NCBI GenBank assembly: GCA_026225945.1 | Contig: JAMJFZ010004061.1 | Coordinates: 21,373,501-21,437,500 of the forward strand | Length of the DNA: 64,000 nucleotides | Reading direction: 5' to 3' | From: Cricetomys ansorgei | Lineage: Eukaryota > Chordata > Mammalia > Rodentia > Nesomyidae | In this document: positions 13,460 through 26,100 of the stretch, piece by piece | How the letters are laid out: every line of letters begins with the position of its first letter | How positions within the stretch are numbered: the stretch's first letter is position 1 | The notes under the pieces: model-generated | What the model was told of the DNA's origin: nothing | What the model saw: the letters and a program-made list of their open reading frames with translations, nothing else | Database searches by the model: none | Translations under genes and position numbers: made by a program

Positions 13460-13857
13460 AGAGTTATTCTCATAAAGAAAAATGAAGGTGCCCGTGCTAA
13501 AAGCTAGTGTATACAATGTTGGAAGGATCAGTGGAATTTGACAATAAGGTTCCCACATCCTGGGATATTGTGAATGTGTTTGCACGAACATTTTTCTCAG
13601 GACCCAGAGAAAACAAAGATAATTGATTTACTAGTGTCAACTCCATCTGGTTGAAGCGATGATCTCTGAATATAAAACCAGTGACAAATTTCCTCTTGGT
13701 TTTCTTTTTCTTCCCTAGCCCCTTAATGACCATCCAGTTTCTTCTAGTTGGGGTAACCTTTCCTGGTTCCGTTAAAGTCCCTGGGCACCATCATCAGGAA
13801 GATGGAATCTATCAACAAAGATGCTAATGTCCTCTCTCTCTCTTTTTTTTTTTTCAG

Positions 13858-13936
13858 GCACCTTTTTGCTCCGGCCTACACGGAAACCTGCTACACTGCA
13901 AGTGGCAACCCTCAAACCACCACCCTGAAATCTGAG
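13858..13936 (+). CDS. Adam19: Adam19 window exon 1: prodomain
   Basis: This exon is 79 bp. Its first base completes a codon begun in an upstream exon; then 26 codons run from [12 protein letters not shown] to TLKSE. It belongs to the prodomain, which keeps the protease latent and assists folding. The acceptor is a strong CT/T-rich tract ending in CAG, and the donor is gtgagt. The previous coding exon should end with two bases of a Glu codon after the Leu-Glu-Lys-Asn segment. I did not find that exon in the 13.8 kb upstream. Confidence 0.95.
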
Positions 13937-16900
13937 GTGAGTCCGGGTCAGCAGATGTTCACCAGCAGCCGCCCTGGCTGGGTACTGCGCTTAGGGATGG
14001 AGGAAATATGACCAAGGTGGCCCCTCCTCTGAAGGGCCTGCTTCCCTTGACTGAAGACCTAGGTCACAAACAAAAGCGAAGTCTCCTGTCTCAGTTGATC
14101 TCTGTCCTTTGCTGTCAAAATGGCTGAGCAAACAGAGGTGGAATGTTTGAGGGTAATCACCTTGATTAAAACCCATGTAAATCATTACGAAGCACACATA
14201 TGATCAGGTCTATGTTAACTACCCATACATTACATTTTTTTCAAAAGAATAATTTTTCTCATCATCCTGTCACCTCACCCAATTAGATGCTGATTGGTCT
14301 TTTTTTTAAAAAAGGGAATGTTAGCAGAGTGGTAATCACTGTAAACAAATTTATATATATTTTAAATGCAATTGTAAGCCATCAAGGTTTTTTTGTTTGT
14401 TTGTTTGTTTTTGTTTTGTTTTTTTGTGACTTGGTCTCTCTATATAGTTCCCTCCCTCTGTCATGAGGCTCACTATGTAGACATGGCTGACCTCAAACTC
14501 ACAGATCTCCTCCTGCCTCAGCCTCCCTAGTGCTGGAATTAAAAGCATACACCACAACGCCTACCTCCATTAAGTTTTTAAAAATTTTGCCGTCATCTTA
14601 ATACTGGACACTTCTCCTTCGGAGCTATTTTTAGAAGGAAAGTTTTGCAACTTGTCGAAGAGTCATCGTTTTGAAAATTGTTTTACATCTTAGTTTATCT
14701 CACCATACTCGACTGGTGGACATTTAAGGTAGAAAATCCTACCTGTTGCATGATTTGTCGGCTCTTCCCATGGTGATTTCTGTTAGAATTCATAGGTCCA
14801 GAGCAGGATCTCAAGTAGAAGGAGTGATTCTCCCCTCCAGGCATACTTGGAAATGTTTGGAGGTAGTGCTGGTTGTTGGGGATGCTGCTGGTATCTAACG
14901 GGCAGAGGCCGGGGAGGCTGCAAGGCATCCTACAGTACCTAGGGCAGAGCCTCACAATAGATTTATCCAGCCACAGTCCAGCCAGTAGTGCCTCAGTGGA
15001 GAAGCCCTGGACCAGAGTGAGCCTTCTGAGCTCATGAGATGTGATGGGGAGGGAAAGAACATGAACTATACTGACTTTTTGAGTTTTAGCTTCTGAGGCA
15101 TCTTAGAGATCTGACGTATGACATGGAGGAGAGCAGGAGAGGTTCCTCTGCTTGGGATGTCTCCCAGAGTATCTATGAAACTAAATTCCCACGTAACCCA
15201 TTCTTTAAATACCTCTGCAGGTGTGCAAATGTCTAACAAGATAGCCACTTTCAGCTACTAGCAGGTTAGCTTCATTTATCAGACTCTCTGGGATGGAGGA
15301 AGGATGGGTCACTGAAGTTTGGATTCATCTAAGAGGTCTGCAGCAGAGCATCTGCATAGTTAGAGCGGGGATGCTCTATTGGGTTCTTGGATATGAAAGC
15401 CAGTGGGACTTCTCCCCAAGACTTTCCGGGGTGGGAAAGAGGTTGGAAATGTGGCCAGTGACAGCAGTGGGCAGACTGGGCTGTATCAGGTAAACTGTCC
15501 AGCCAGGACCCACGCTTCCTTAAAGCCCCCTTGGTCCAAGCTTTTCCCTTCTTCAGACTTCTGTTCTCTGTTTCCAGGCATAGGAACAGGCAAGGGGTTG
15601 GGTAAGTGCCCTGTGGAGAGAGCCCATTGCCATTACAATTTCACAAAAACACCCTCCTCTGAGTTCAGCCCCTCCCGCTTCCATACCCACAACTCAAGAA
15701 TGGGTCTCAGTGCACAAGTTTACTATGAGCTCATGCTTCCTGCTGTGAAAGCCCCTTGGGGTGGCCCCCTCAGCCTGAGAAGCTGCGGAATGCAATGACT
15801 TCACGGCTGATCCTGACTTGTTCTTTGTGCTCTAAGCTGTGCACCAAGCTGAGATGTGTTAAGGGTCTTTCAGAGAAGAGCAGTGGAAGAGGATGTCCCC
15901 TGGTCCCCTGAGTGTGGCTCTCCTTCCTGAAGGCCTTGCTGGCTAAAGCACATCCTTGCTGAACCTTGGGCCAAGATCATTGTTTTCTTCCATCCACCAC
16001 TGTTGGATTCTTGCAGAATCCCCACCCAGACCCAGGGGGCTCACAGTCAGCCTTCTTGTTAGAAACTAAGAAGTCAAGGAGAATGGGAATGGAATAAACC
16101 ATAGCTGCTCTTGACCCAAATGCCAAGGACTGTACTCTGTCTTCAAACTTAGCAGGCACTCTGGAAATCTTTTCAAGACTCGTTAGCCAGGCCTGTAGGT
16201 TACAGCCCTAATCTAGGTCAGGTTACTGGGGGATCAGGTCTGGGAATGTGTTTCAACAGCAAGACTTACAGGGTTTGGGATCTGAAGCCAGGGCTGCGGT
16301 CTTGGCTTTCACTAGCTGTGGCCTTAATCAACCCTTTGGACCTCACTGAGTGTTTTTGTTTTGTTTTTTTAATCCCAAAAATTAGATGTTCGGATAACTG
16401 ATTCAGTGGCATGGAAGGGTAAGACGAGCCACCGATTTTTATGGGAATTTGTAAATATCGTTTCCAACCCCATATTTTACAGATGAGGGGATTGAGAAGA
16501 GGAACAGTAACTTGGCTATGCTCAAAAGTGGCAAGAGCTTGTCACTTGGTTGCTAGAGGGTAGAAGAGCTTTGGAAAGAGAGTTTAAGCAGATGCTGACT
16601 CTGCCTTGGTTAGGAATGGTAGAGGATGGGGCTTGGGGTCAAGTTGCTGTGGTTCGAGTCTCCACTTCACTGTGTCTCTAAATCTCTCTACGTCTGATTT
16701 TAGTCCCAAAGGCTTAGATCCTTTAACTGCTAGCTTCCCCCTCTAAAACCATGGAAATGATATCTGCCTCATAAAGCTTTAGTGAGAATTGAAGAATTAC
16801 CAACTGTTCTCAAGCAGTAAGAGCCTGCTGGCTGCCAGCCCTTCAGTTACCAAGAGTAAGTGGCAGGTACCCTGGTCATATGTGTTAGTGCCCTCTGTAA

Positions 16901-19900
16901 ATTATAGAGCAAGTGACAATTGGAGAACATGTCATTGCAAAAAGCACAGCAGTGTGCACACTGCGGCAATCAGCCAGCGAGCCAAAGAGGTCCAAGGCTT
17001 CTTCATAGCGACTTCTGGATCTGAATTCTCGGTACTTGTGAAGGAACCAGCATTTTGAAATGTGTTTGACCTACATTTCTGAATGCTTAACTCTCAGTCA
17101 TCCCACTGTCTGTGAGCCCTGCTTTCTGTATGAAGGTCTGGTGCCCCTCTCCCAGGGGAGAACTGGCCCTTCTTCTCTTTGTCAGTGCTCCACACGTGGG
17201 GTTTGTGGCCTCACAGTTCTAAGGACCAGTTCGTAACTTGAATGTAGAGATGGTCTGCCTCTAGTTCCCTTGGCCCAGGGACAGATGGAGAAGGCACATG
17301 ACAGGCAGGCCCTTGAAAGCAGTGGGACCCTTGGCTAGAAGCTGGACTGTGTTACCTGCCTTTCCTGATGCTGGGGGATGACTGCCTATCACAGTGGTTT
17401 TCCTTTGTGTTCACATGAAGGTCAGAATCTGACTTGTTTAAAGTCTAGGAGATTTTGAAACCAAGAGGAGGCTGCTGCTGTCCCTCTTCCTGCCTCTGTG
17501 TCAGTGTGAATGGGTAGATGACCGGTGCTGCTGGCCAGTGGACCACTGGGAGATGAAAGGGTACCAGTGATCCAGAGAAGGAGCCCAAGTGGAGTGTGGG
17601 TATGGCTTGTGCTTCCTGACATGACTGTATCACTCAGATGAATAGAAACAGTAAAGGCTGTGGATTTCGGTCAGCCCCTTATGGTGCTTCCCCTGAAGCC
17701 ATGCTTTATCTTTAGTGAAAGAATGTAATGAAATTATGGCAACTAATGTTTGCTGTCTGTCTCTCTGGGCTAGGGAGCAGTCTCATGGCCACTCTGAGGT
17801 TGGAAGCTAAAGATGTGGAAGGCCAGAGAAGTCATTTATACTTCCGGCATATGTGGAAGTCTGGATTAAAAAGCTGGCCTGGTTGTGCCAAAATTTCCAG
17901 GTTAAGAGATGGGAGTTTGCCTTCTGGATCCACCCACAGGGAACCAACTGCAAACAGCATAGTCTGAAGATAACACCCTTAGAGTATCTGTTGTGCAGGG
18001 GAAACCTGAGCATTTATGACTGCTGCTTAGTCCCAGGGTGTTGGGGAAGCCCTTTTAAGAAACTGGCTTTACTCCCACTTTCACCCTCTCTCTGTTCTGG
18101 TCAACTCATCAATTCTGACCTCTTTGGGAAGAGTGTATATTGCTAACCATCTATTTGGGGGAGGGGGACAGTTGGGCTTAGCACATAGGCACTCTCGGAG
18201 GCACTGTTTGTTTCCTAATTGCTATGATTAGCCCAGTGATCACACACTTCCCCAGTACCACAAACTTTTACTTGTAGCTATGTGTGTTTGACTTCTGTTA
18301 TCCATTGCTTTCTGTTACTAGGATAAAATACCGTGACAAGAAGCAACTAGAAGGGAGAGTTTATTTGGGTTTAATGTTCCAAAGGGACAGTGCATAATGG
18401 TAGGAGAAGCATGGGAGCAAGCAGCCAGAGAAAAAAGCTGAGAGATCACATCTTCAGTTGCTAACATGAGGCAGGGAAAGCTAACTAGCAGTGGTTGAGT
18501 CTATGAAATCTAAAATCCTGCCCTCCAGTAACATACTTCCTCCATCAGGACTGTACTACCTACTCAAGTAGCATCACCAAGTGAGGACCAAGTGTTCAAA
18601 TACCTGAACCTATAAGGAGGAGCATTTTTCATTCAAACCACCACAGCTTCCTAGTTATTAATCAGTAGCTTTCACAAGACTGTAAGTCCCAGAGACTGGA
18701 GTGGTGTGTCCATTTTCTCATCAGTATGTCTCGAAGTCTTTCCCAGGACCTTCATATGGTGGTAGTCAGTGTTTATAAAGATGGAGGACTCTATGGGGGT
18801 TTGGGGGGCCTGATGCCTGTGAGTCACTATGACTAGAGAATAGCGTCAGGTTTCATGGAGCTAGGTACTCAGGAAGGAGGGTCCTGATGTGGAGGGATTC
18901 AGGAGAGGAAGAGCATCTTGAGCTGTGTTTATATCTTGAGGCTGCCTTATCAAAGCACTGTGCAGTTGGAGGTTAAAACAAGAGAAATTGATTCCCTCTC
19001 CATTTCAGAGGCTAAAAGCCCAAAGCCAAGTTGCTGGAAGGGCTATACTCTCCCTAAGGCTTCTAGGGAAGAGTCCTCCCTCCCTTTCCCAATTTCTTAG
19101 TGCTCCTTGGCTTGTGTTACATCACTCCGGTCTTCCTCTGTCTTCAGGTGGGTTCTCCCCTTATGTCTTGGTGTTCTTTAATCCTGTAAGTACACGGGGC
19201 ATTAGATCCATGACCTACTCTAATCCATTGTCACCGTATCTTAATTTAATGACAGACCAAAGATCTCATTTACAAATGAAGTCGTTCTGAGCTTCTGGGT
19301 GGGCATGAGAATTTTAGGAGGACACTAGTCAACCCACTATAGGGAGTTACAGGGGTGACATCTGTGAGAGACTGGCTCTTTCAGAAGATACTGGTTTTTT
19401 GAGGCTGACATCTTGTCAAATCTGAAAATCCCAGGTTCTCCAACCTAGCAGGAAGATCTTTGACAAGATCTTTTTGCCCCCATGAGCCTCAGCATCTTCA
19501 TCTGTTCAGTAGGACTGGTGACGTCTGCCCTTTGCTATCTCCTGAGTTACTATGAAAACCAGAGTGGTAGCTTGGGAGCATTTTGCAGGTTGTAAGATGC
19601 AAGGTCATGGTTGGTAAGGTACTGATCCTTTACATGTCACTCATGAGACATTAACATTGCCATGTTTACCAGCGCCTTTTAACACAAGTACTTCCTTTCT
19701 GTTGGCTAGGACCACTGCTTTTACCACGGAACTGTGAGGGACACAGAAGAGTCCAGTGTCACACTCAGCACCTGCCGGGGAATTAGGTAAGAGAGCTTGG
19801 AGCTGCTGGGTACAACTGGTATCATCCCGAGAGAGATGAGCAGGGCTAACCCAAGGCAAGGGCCTTGGAAGGACACCACTGGGCATGTGTCAGAGTATAC

Positions 19901-22900
19901 TCTGTGAGGGGTCAAACTTGTGAAGTGCAAGGGAAGTCCCAGATAATCTATGTATGCACCAGGTTAGGGTTTACCTTTTCTGACAAATTTGATGTGTTAA
20001 GACATGCGTTGTATTATTTAGGAATGATAAGGTCAACAAATCAGGAGACGACCATGGCAAAAAGGTTAGAAGAGACAGGAAGCTGGGGGCATGTGGGCTG
20101 GTGCAGGGAAGGAGTAGATGAGTTTGGTGAGCAGGCTGAGGAATAACTAGCATGAATAACTTCAGCAAGCTCTGGGACTTGGGAGCCACTGAGCTGTCTG
20201 GTGCCCGTCCCCATGGGTAGGTTTATAGTGGTCCAGCGGGTGAGAAACCAAGACAGTTGGTGGCTGGATTCTGGGCTATTGGTTGGCTTGCAATAAAAGG
20301 CACGGTAGCTGGCAAAATATTCACCATCTTCAGGAGTTGGGTAATCATGAGGGGGCAGACCTTCCAGGGTCAGTGAGATCCTAGAAACGAAAGCGTCGAG
20401 AGACAGAAAACAGGTGACACGTCACCTCCGAGCTGAGGGCCAGCATTCCTTCTGCTTCTTCACGCTGTGGTAGAAGGACTTTCGGGTCGTATGGCAGGAT
20501 ACGGGGAGCTAGGGGAGAGAGAAGATGCAGACAGAAAGGAGAGGCTAACTTTCAAGACGGAAAAACAACTGGAAAAGTTCTGACCATATGATGCCTGGAG
20601 AAAGGGCGACTCTTCTGTCTCAAACGCGAACTGCCTGGGTTTGAACCAGGAGCAGCGTGTGCCTGGTGAGAGGTGGAAGAGGGCATCAGATCCCATAGAA
20701 CTAACAGATGGTTGCGAGCTACCATGTGGATGCTGAGAACCAAACTTGGGTCCTCTGCAAGAACAATAAGTTCTCCTAATTGCAGAGCCTTGTCTATAGC
20801 CCCGTGTTATTTCTTTACTTATGAAAAATCTGGGCTCTTATCTACCCAAATTGCCTTGGTTTTGAACGCCTGTACCGCATGACATCTGACTCACGCTGGG
20901 AGTAACAGCAAAGTCCTTATTGACAGTAGCCAATTACGATGGTGCCAAGACTTTCACCACTACTGTTAAGCTACCCACTCAGTATTATTAAAGGCGGAAT
21001 TGGGAATTCAGGTCCACTGTTGGCTCTCATGAGCTGGTAGGAGGCGATTTCTCCCCGCCCTCCCCATTTTTTAAAAATCACTTGCTGCTTCTCTCATCCA
21101 TTAATGTATGCCTTTGCCCTACACTTGTGGAAGATAAATAAGTAATTTCTGTATCCTCTTCTTAACAGGGGTATCAGTGATCATTATGGTAGAGACTTTA
21201 AATGTTCCACTAATTCTACAGCGTATTACCAGCATACAAGATTTGTCCCCTCTAAGACTTAGCCAGCTTACCCCCACCCCCAAATATAACTGTTTATGAG
21301 TTGGTTCATATCCCTGAAAGGTTGTGTGGCGATTTGCCTGAGGGAATTAGGCAGGAAATCGGTTTTGGCTGGGAGGCGATTAACAGTGGCCTCATATCCT
21401 CCACTCAAGTGGCCTCCTTAAGCCAAGCCAACTGGCTTCTCTGTGGTGTTTATGGGCTCAGCCACTGCCACCTGCAGCCAGCAAGTAAACAACGGCTGTC
21501 CCAGGAAGAAGGAAAGGGAACAAGCAGGTGTGACCTGCTTCTCTCTGCCTCTTCCTTTGTCCCTTCTGGATCTGGAGTCGTGGGAGCACTTGACTTGGTG
21601 TCTTATAAATCATTCCAGCAGTCAGGCTGATGGGAAGTGCACCAAGCTGACCAATGTGTTTCTGTTTTGCATGGTTCCATCTGGTCGGGTCTGCATGCCT
21701 TTCTTTCCCAGCCCTCTCCCTCCTCCACATGCTAAGAAACCTAGGTTGTGGCCAGGCCGATTTAAGAGCTGGAGACTTGCAAGACAGCTGCAGCAGAGAC
21801 TGGAATGACAGCCATGTTCCAACCTAAATGACTTCCCAAGGCCCCTGAAGCCTGATATTTCCATGGAAAGTCTCCATAGCAACCATTCACCTCTCTGGTA
21901 ATATGCTCCTGTGCTTGGAGAAAATGGGTAGGATTTATATGGTGGGCTGGTTCTTCAAGCTGAACATGAAAGGAGTCAATAGAGCCTCTAGATCAGTGGT
22001 TCTCGATCTTCCTAATGCTACAACTCTTTAATACAGTTCCTCATGCTGTGGTGACCCCCTCCCCACCATAAAATTATTTTTGTTGCTACTTCATAACTGT
22101 AAATTTGCTACTATTACGAAACATAATGTAAATGTCTGATATGCACATGGTCTTAGGTGACCCCTGCGAAAGGATCCCAAAGGGGTCTCAACCCACAGGT
22201 TGAGAACTGCTGCTCTAGATGTTTGTGAGTGCTCTATAAGTCAATATATCATTGAAGACATAATACACAATCACAGTGAAAGAAATCTAAATTGTAAAGA
22301 ACATTTAAGGGTTCAATGAGAGACAGGGTTCTTTCTCACCCTTCTCTACCAGATTTTACCCCATTTCCAGAGGCAGCCATAAAGTACCAGTTTCTAATGT
22401 ATTTTTTGGAAATACTCCTCACGAAAGGAACCTTGCTATATAATATAATGTTTTATAACTTTGTTTGAGCCCCAACCACCTTGGGAATTGGGTTAATCAG
22501 TGGCTGTGGATCTTATCGAAGATAGAGCAAACCACCTGTGTTGGTTAGCCAACTCATGGCTGAATGCTTGAAGCAAACAACTTAAACAGGGAAGATTGGG
22601 CTCAGGGTTTCAGAGTTCAGAATTTCTTGACTGACTCTGTCCATCTGACCATTCTTGGCTGGGGAGATAGTAGTCCTAAGAAGAGATAGTAGTCCTAAAA
22701 ACCTGCCCCTAGAAATCTTCCTCCAGCCAGGCCTCCTGAAGTTTCCAAAACCTCCTTTAAAGACCACCAGCAGCTAGGTTGCACTGTTTCGCGGAGGATG
22801 TCAGGTGTCCGTACTCTCTAGCCTGCCTCACCATAAAACCTCATCTTATAAATATTAGCATGTCTTGCATACACAGATGTAGCTTTGCAAGTAACCAGCA

Positions 22901-23035
22901 GTCTAAACGGAAGGTCTGATGGTCATTTATGGAAAAGTTTCGCTAGTGCTGGGCTATGATGTCTTTGACCAAACCTGTCTCCATCCATTGTTGGTGAAGT
23001 ATTTTGCTTTTTATTTCATTGATGCATTTACCTAT

Positions 23036-23070
<35 letters not shown>

Positions 23071-23089
23071 TTCATTCATTCAATCAATC

Positions 23090-23127
<38 letters not shown>

Positions 23128-26100
23128 GTTTTTCAGGACAGGGTTTCTTGACTGTCTGAGAAATCACTGTCGACCAGGCTGGCCTCAAACTCAGAGATCT
23201 GCCTGCTTCTGCCTCCCTAGTGCTGGCATTACAGGTGTGTGCCACCACTGTCCAGGCTGTTTTTAACTTGTTAACTTTTAAGACAGCGCGTATTGAAAAT
23301 TGTCATTATGCAACTAATACAGTTTTAGAGTTAAACATCCATACCACACAGGAGTGTCAGCTAAAAATGAGTGAAGTTCTCTGTCCTGCCCTATCCTTCC
23401 ACCCAAACCTATTTCCCTTCTGGGTCACTGTTGGGCTATACTGTTGAGAAGCATGTTTACTATGTAAAAGTGAGACCATCCCATGCATACAGTTCAGTTT
23501 TGTGATGCAGTTTCAACGTAGGGCTGAGTCTTCAGTGCACATGAGTCTGTCAAAATACTTTAATGGGTCCTTCAATTCTTACATACTAATGTCTAGTGAA
23601 CTGAATTATAGAGACAGTCTCTCAACAATATGCAATAAATAATCCTTACAGATCCACATGCTGGATCAGCATTCTGTCACAGCAGCTCTCTCACCCAAAG
23701 TCTGGGGCTGTCACAACAGTTCTACCGTAACAAGCTGGCTGGCTCCTGTACTCCAGGGAGAGCATCTGATATTGTGTACTAGAGAATGTGTCCAAGTGTG
23801 CACACCATGCACTGGAGTGAGTTTAGAACAGCGATTCTCTGACTCTACACTTCTTGGTGGTGTGATCCATGTATTTCCTTCCCCCCACATTTCCTTTTGC
23901 CCTTGTCTTAACCTTGGCCGGACTGGCCCTTCCTCCAGGGCCTTACTCAGACTATAGATAGCTAAGTGCTTGGGAAGGGTGTGGATAGAGGGGTTGGTGA
24001 GATGCTCATTCCAGAACCATGACTCTGGAAATTAGCAACCTGGAATCTGCCTCGTGCTCTATATTAACTCATTCAGTGACTCTTGAGCAAGTTCCCCACC
24101 ACCCTGGGATTTCTTCTCATCTAAAACCTGAGAAGACTGGGTCATAATAGGTATCCTTTAGCTTGGGAAGTCCTGGGCTGCAGGGAGAAGAAGCAGAGTA
24201 TGTGGTGTGGGGGGCATCATTCCCCAAAAGCTGTGCCTTTTTCTGCAGGCCTGATAATACATTCCACCTGTCAGGTCCTGTGTAGAACAAGCCCTCAAAT
24301 GGCAGGACAATTCTAGGCAGACCATTCCTGTTTTAAAAGCTGGAAACATTTATTTATTTTGAGACAGGGTTTCTCAGTTGTAACTCTGGCTGTCCTGGAA
24401 CTCACTCTGTAGACCAGTCTGGCTTCAAACTAGAGATCTGCCTGCCTCTGCCTCCCAAGTGCTCGGATTAAAAGTGTGCACCACCACTGCCCAGCTCTCC
24501 TTCTGTCTTAACTGGTTCTAGGGATGTAATCCATGTTTGTGTGGCTAGAGCCTTTACCCGCTTGGTCATTTCACTGCTCCCAGCTGATGCTGATACACTC
24601 CTGAAGTCTCAGTTTTCTGCCCTGTAAGATGGGAACAGTGATATTGATGTCATTGGTAGGCTCACATTAAGTGATTAGCCCCATCTTCTTGACAGCAAGG
24701 TCTTTGTTTGGATCATGCTGCATCCCCGGGGGCTAGAACATCCTATCACATGGCAAGTGCCCTGTGCAGACATTATGGATGGCTCCCAACAAAATGCTTT
24801 GTATTTCATTTGTACCCTATGCTTCCATGACTTCTAGCTTTCTTGGAGAATCTTTCCTGGTTGTCGGTGAGCACTGCCTAATTATTTTAGACTGTTAACA
24901 TGATTTCTCTATGAGAGAACAGTATCATCACATAAAAGATCCCACTGTTAGGATTCTAATCCAGGATATCTCCTTCCTGAAGCTGCATTCTCTACCTGTG
25001 CTCTGTCACGGTCCAGCAGGGACTTAGTACCAGGTGCCTTTCTTCTTTCTGTATTGCCTTTGAAGCTCCCCATGATACATTTCATATGGATGAGGCTGGG
25101 AGAATGATGGGGAGAAGGAACCCAGGGCTGCTACCTTTTAGGAATTCTCCGATGTAGGGATGGTGGGCTGTGCAGCTGTGTGTTTACTGGACAGCTTCCC
25201 TGGAAGTGGCTCTTCTCTCATGTCTTGAAGGATGTATTTAAGACCTCCAGTCATCTGTGGGTTAAGCACAAATATCTTTCTTCCTGATTGGCTGGTCTGC
25301 CAAGGTTCCTATATATGATCTTATTTTATGATTTATTTTTCTCATTCTCTTAATGATGGGGAATAGGTTGGAGAGTAGCATCCTGGCCCTCTGCCTCCTG
25401 GGTCCCCTGCCCCCACCTCTGATCTCTGCCTCTGCCAGAGCTAATATTTAGCAAATTGAATCAGCTGAGACTCTTAGGATAAATGGTAGGTGAGCGTGTT
25501 GGGGAAGGTATCTAGGTGACTTCTGGGTGGTGGCAAGGGAGAGCCCATAAAACCTCATTTAGAAAGTCCCCATCAACAAAGCTGGGGTCCACTGTAAAGT
25601 GCTAGGCTTGTGCCGCCTCTTTTCCTCTTCCAAGTAATCCTAGGGGAGGGTTCTGGTCCCTGGGGCTGGGCTGAGTCACCAAAGGCTATAGTGAAGGGAG
25701 GAAGAAGAGTGGCCACTGACCCCTGTTGCTGGAAGGGGCAACCTCGGCGGCTGTCCCAAGCTGTGTTTCTCAGACTGCCTACTTCTTGAGACAATTGCTC
25801 AAGCATCATGGAAACACAGGCAAAGCACAGGCTTCTGACTGCAGTTTCTGAGTATGTGGTCCTGTGGAGCATTGCCTGTGGGATAAGTGTGGACACTTGG
25901 GCGTACAGATCCTGAGTCTTCTGGGATAGCCTGGGTACATTCTACAGAGTAATGGGTAGCTTGGAAGCTCTGGTCCTGGGATCTTGGACCAGAGGCTTAG
26001 AGTTTATGTGGAGGCAGATGCACAGAGCCCAAGGGAACTGAGACTGTGTCCATTAAGTCTCATCCCAGTCCCCCTGAAAGCTTCTGATTCTAATCTCTCT

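Larger units (their letters stand above)
1..13857 (+). other. Adam19: 3' part of the intron upstream of window exon 1
   Basis: I found no coding exon here. It holds rodent SINEs (B1 fragments near 1918-2043, 7432-7512, 10384-10521 and 13302-13459; B3-like antisense at 3250-3553 and 8466-8684; B2 at 12624-12812; a B4-like composite at 11340-11600), a MER5 relic at 9857-9985, MIR-like pieces near 4570-4640 and 9545-9700, a MaLR-like LTR relic near 1350-1705, and pyrimidine tracts at 599-622 and 689-766. The remaining stretches show nothing I recognise. The longest plus frame (8880-9293, 137 codons) has no recognisable protein. Confidence 0.75.
13937..19709 (+). other. Adam19: Intron 1 (5.8 kb)
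   Basis: GT-AG intron between the two first prodomain exons. It contains a TTTG tract (about 14390-14426) running into an antisense B1 (14419-14565), a MER20 relic (14825-15010), a MIR-like piece (about 16625-16795) and a rodent dispersed repeat (18289-18655). Nothing recognised elsewhere. Confidence 0.8.

Noticed and set aside
1..13857. Search for the preceding Adam19 prodomain exon
   Set aside because: No stretch encoding the expected Leu-Glu-Lys-Asn end before a GT donor was found; I treat it as outside the window.
22919..23266. 115-codon frame rich in Tyr/Ile/Leu
   Set aside because: Translation of the TTTA/CTAT microsatellite and an antisense B1.
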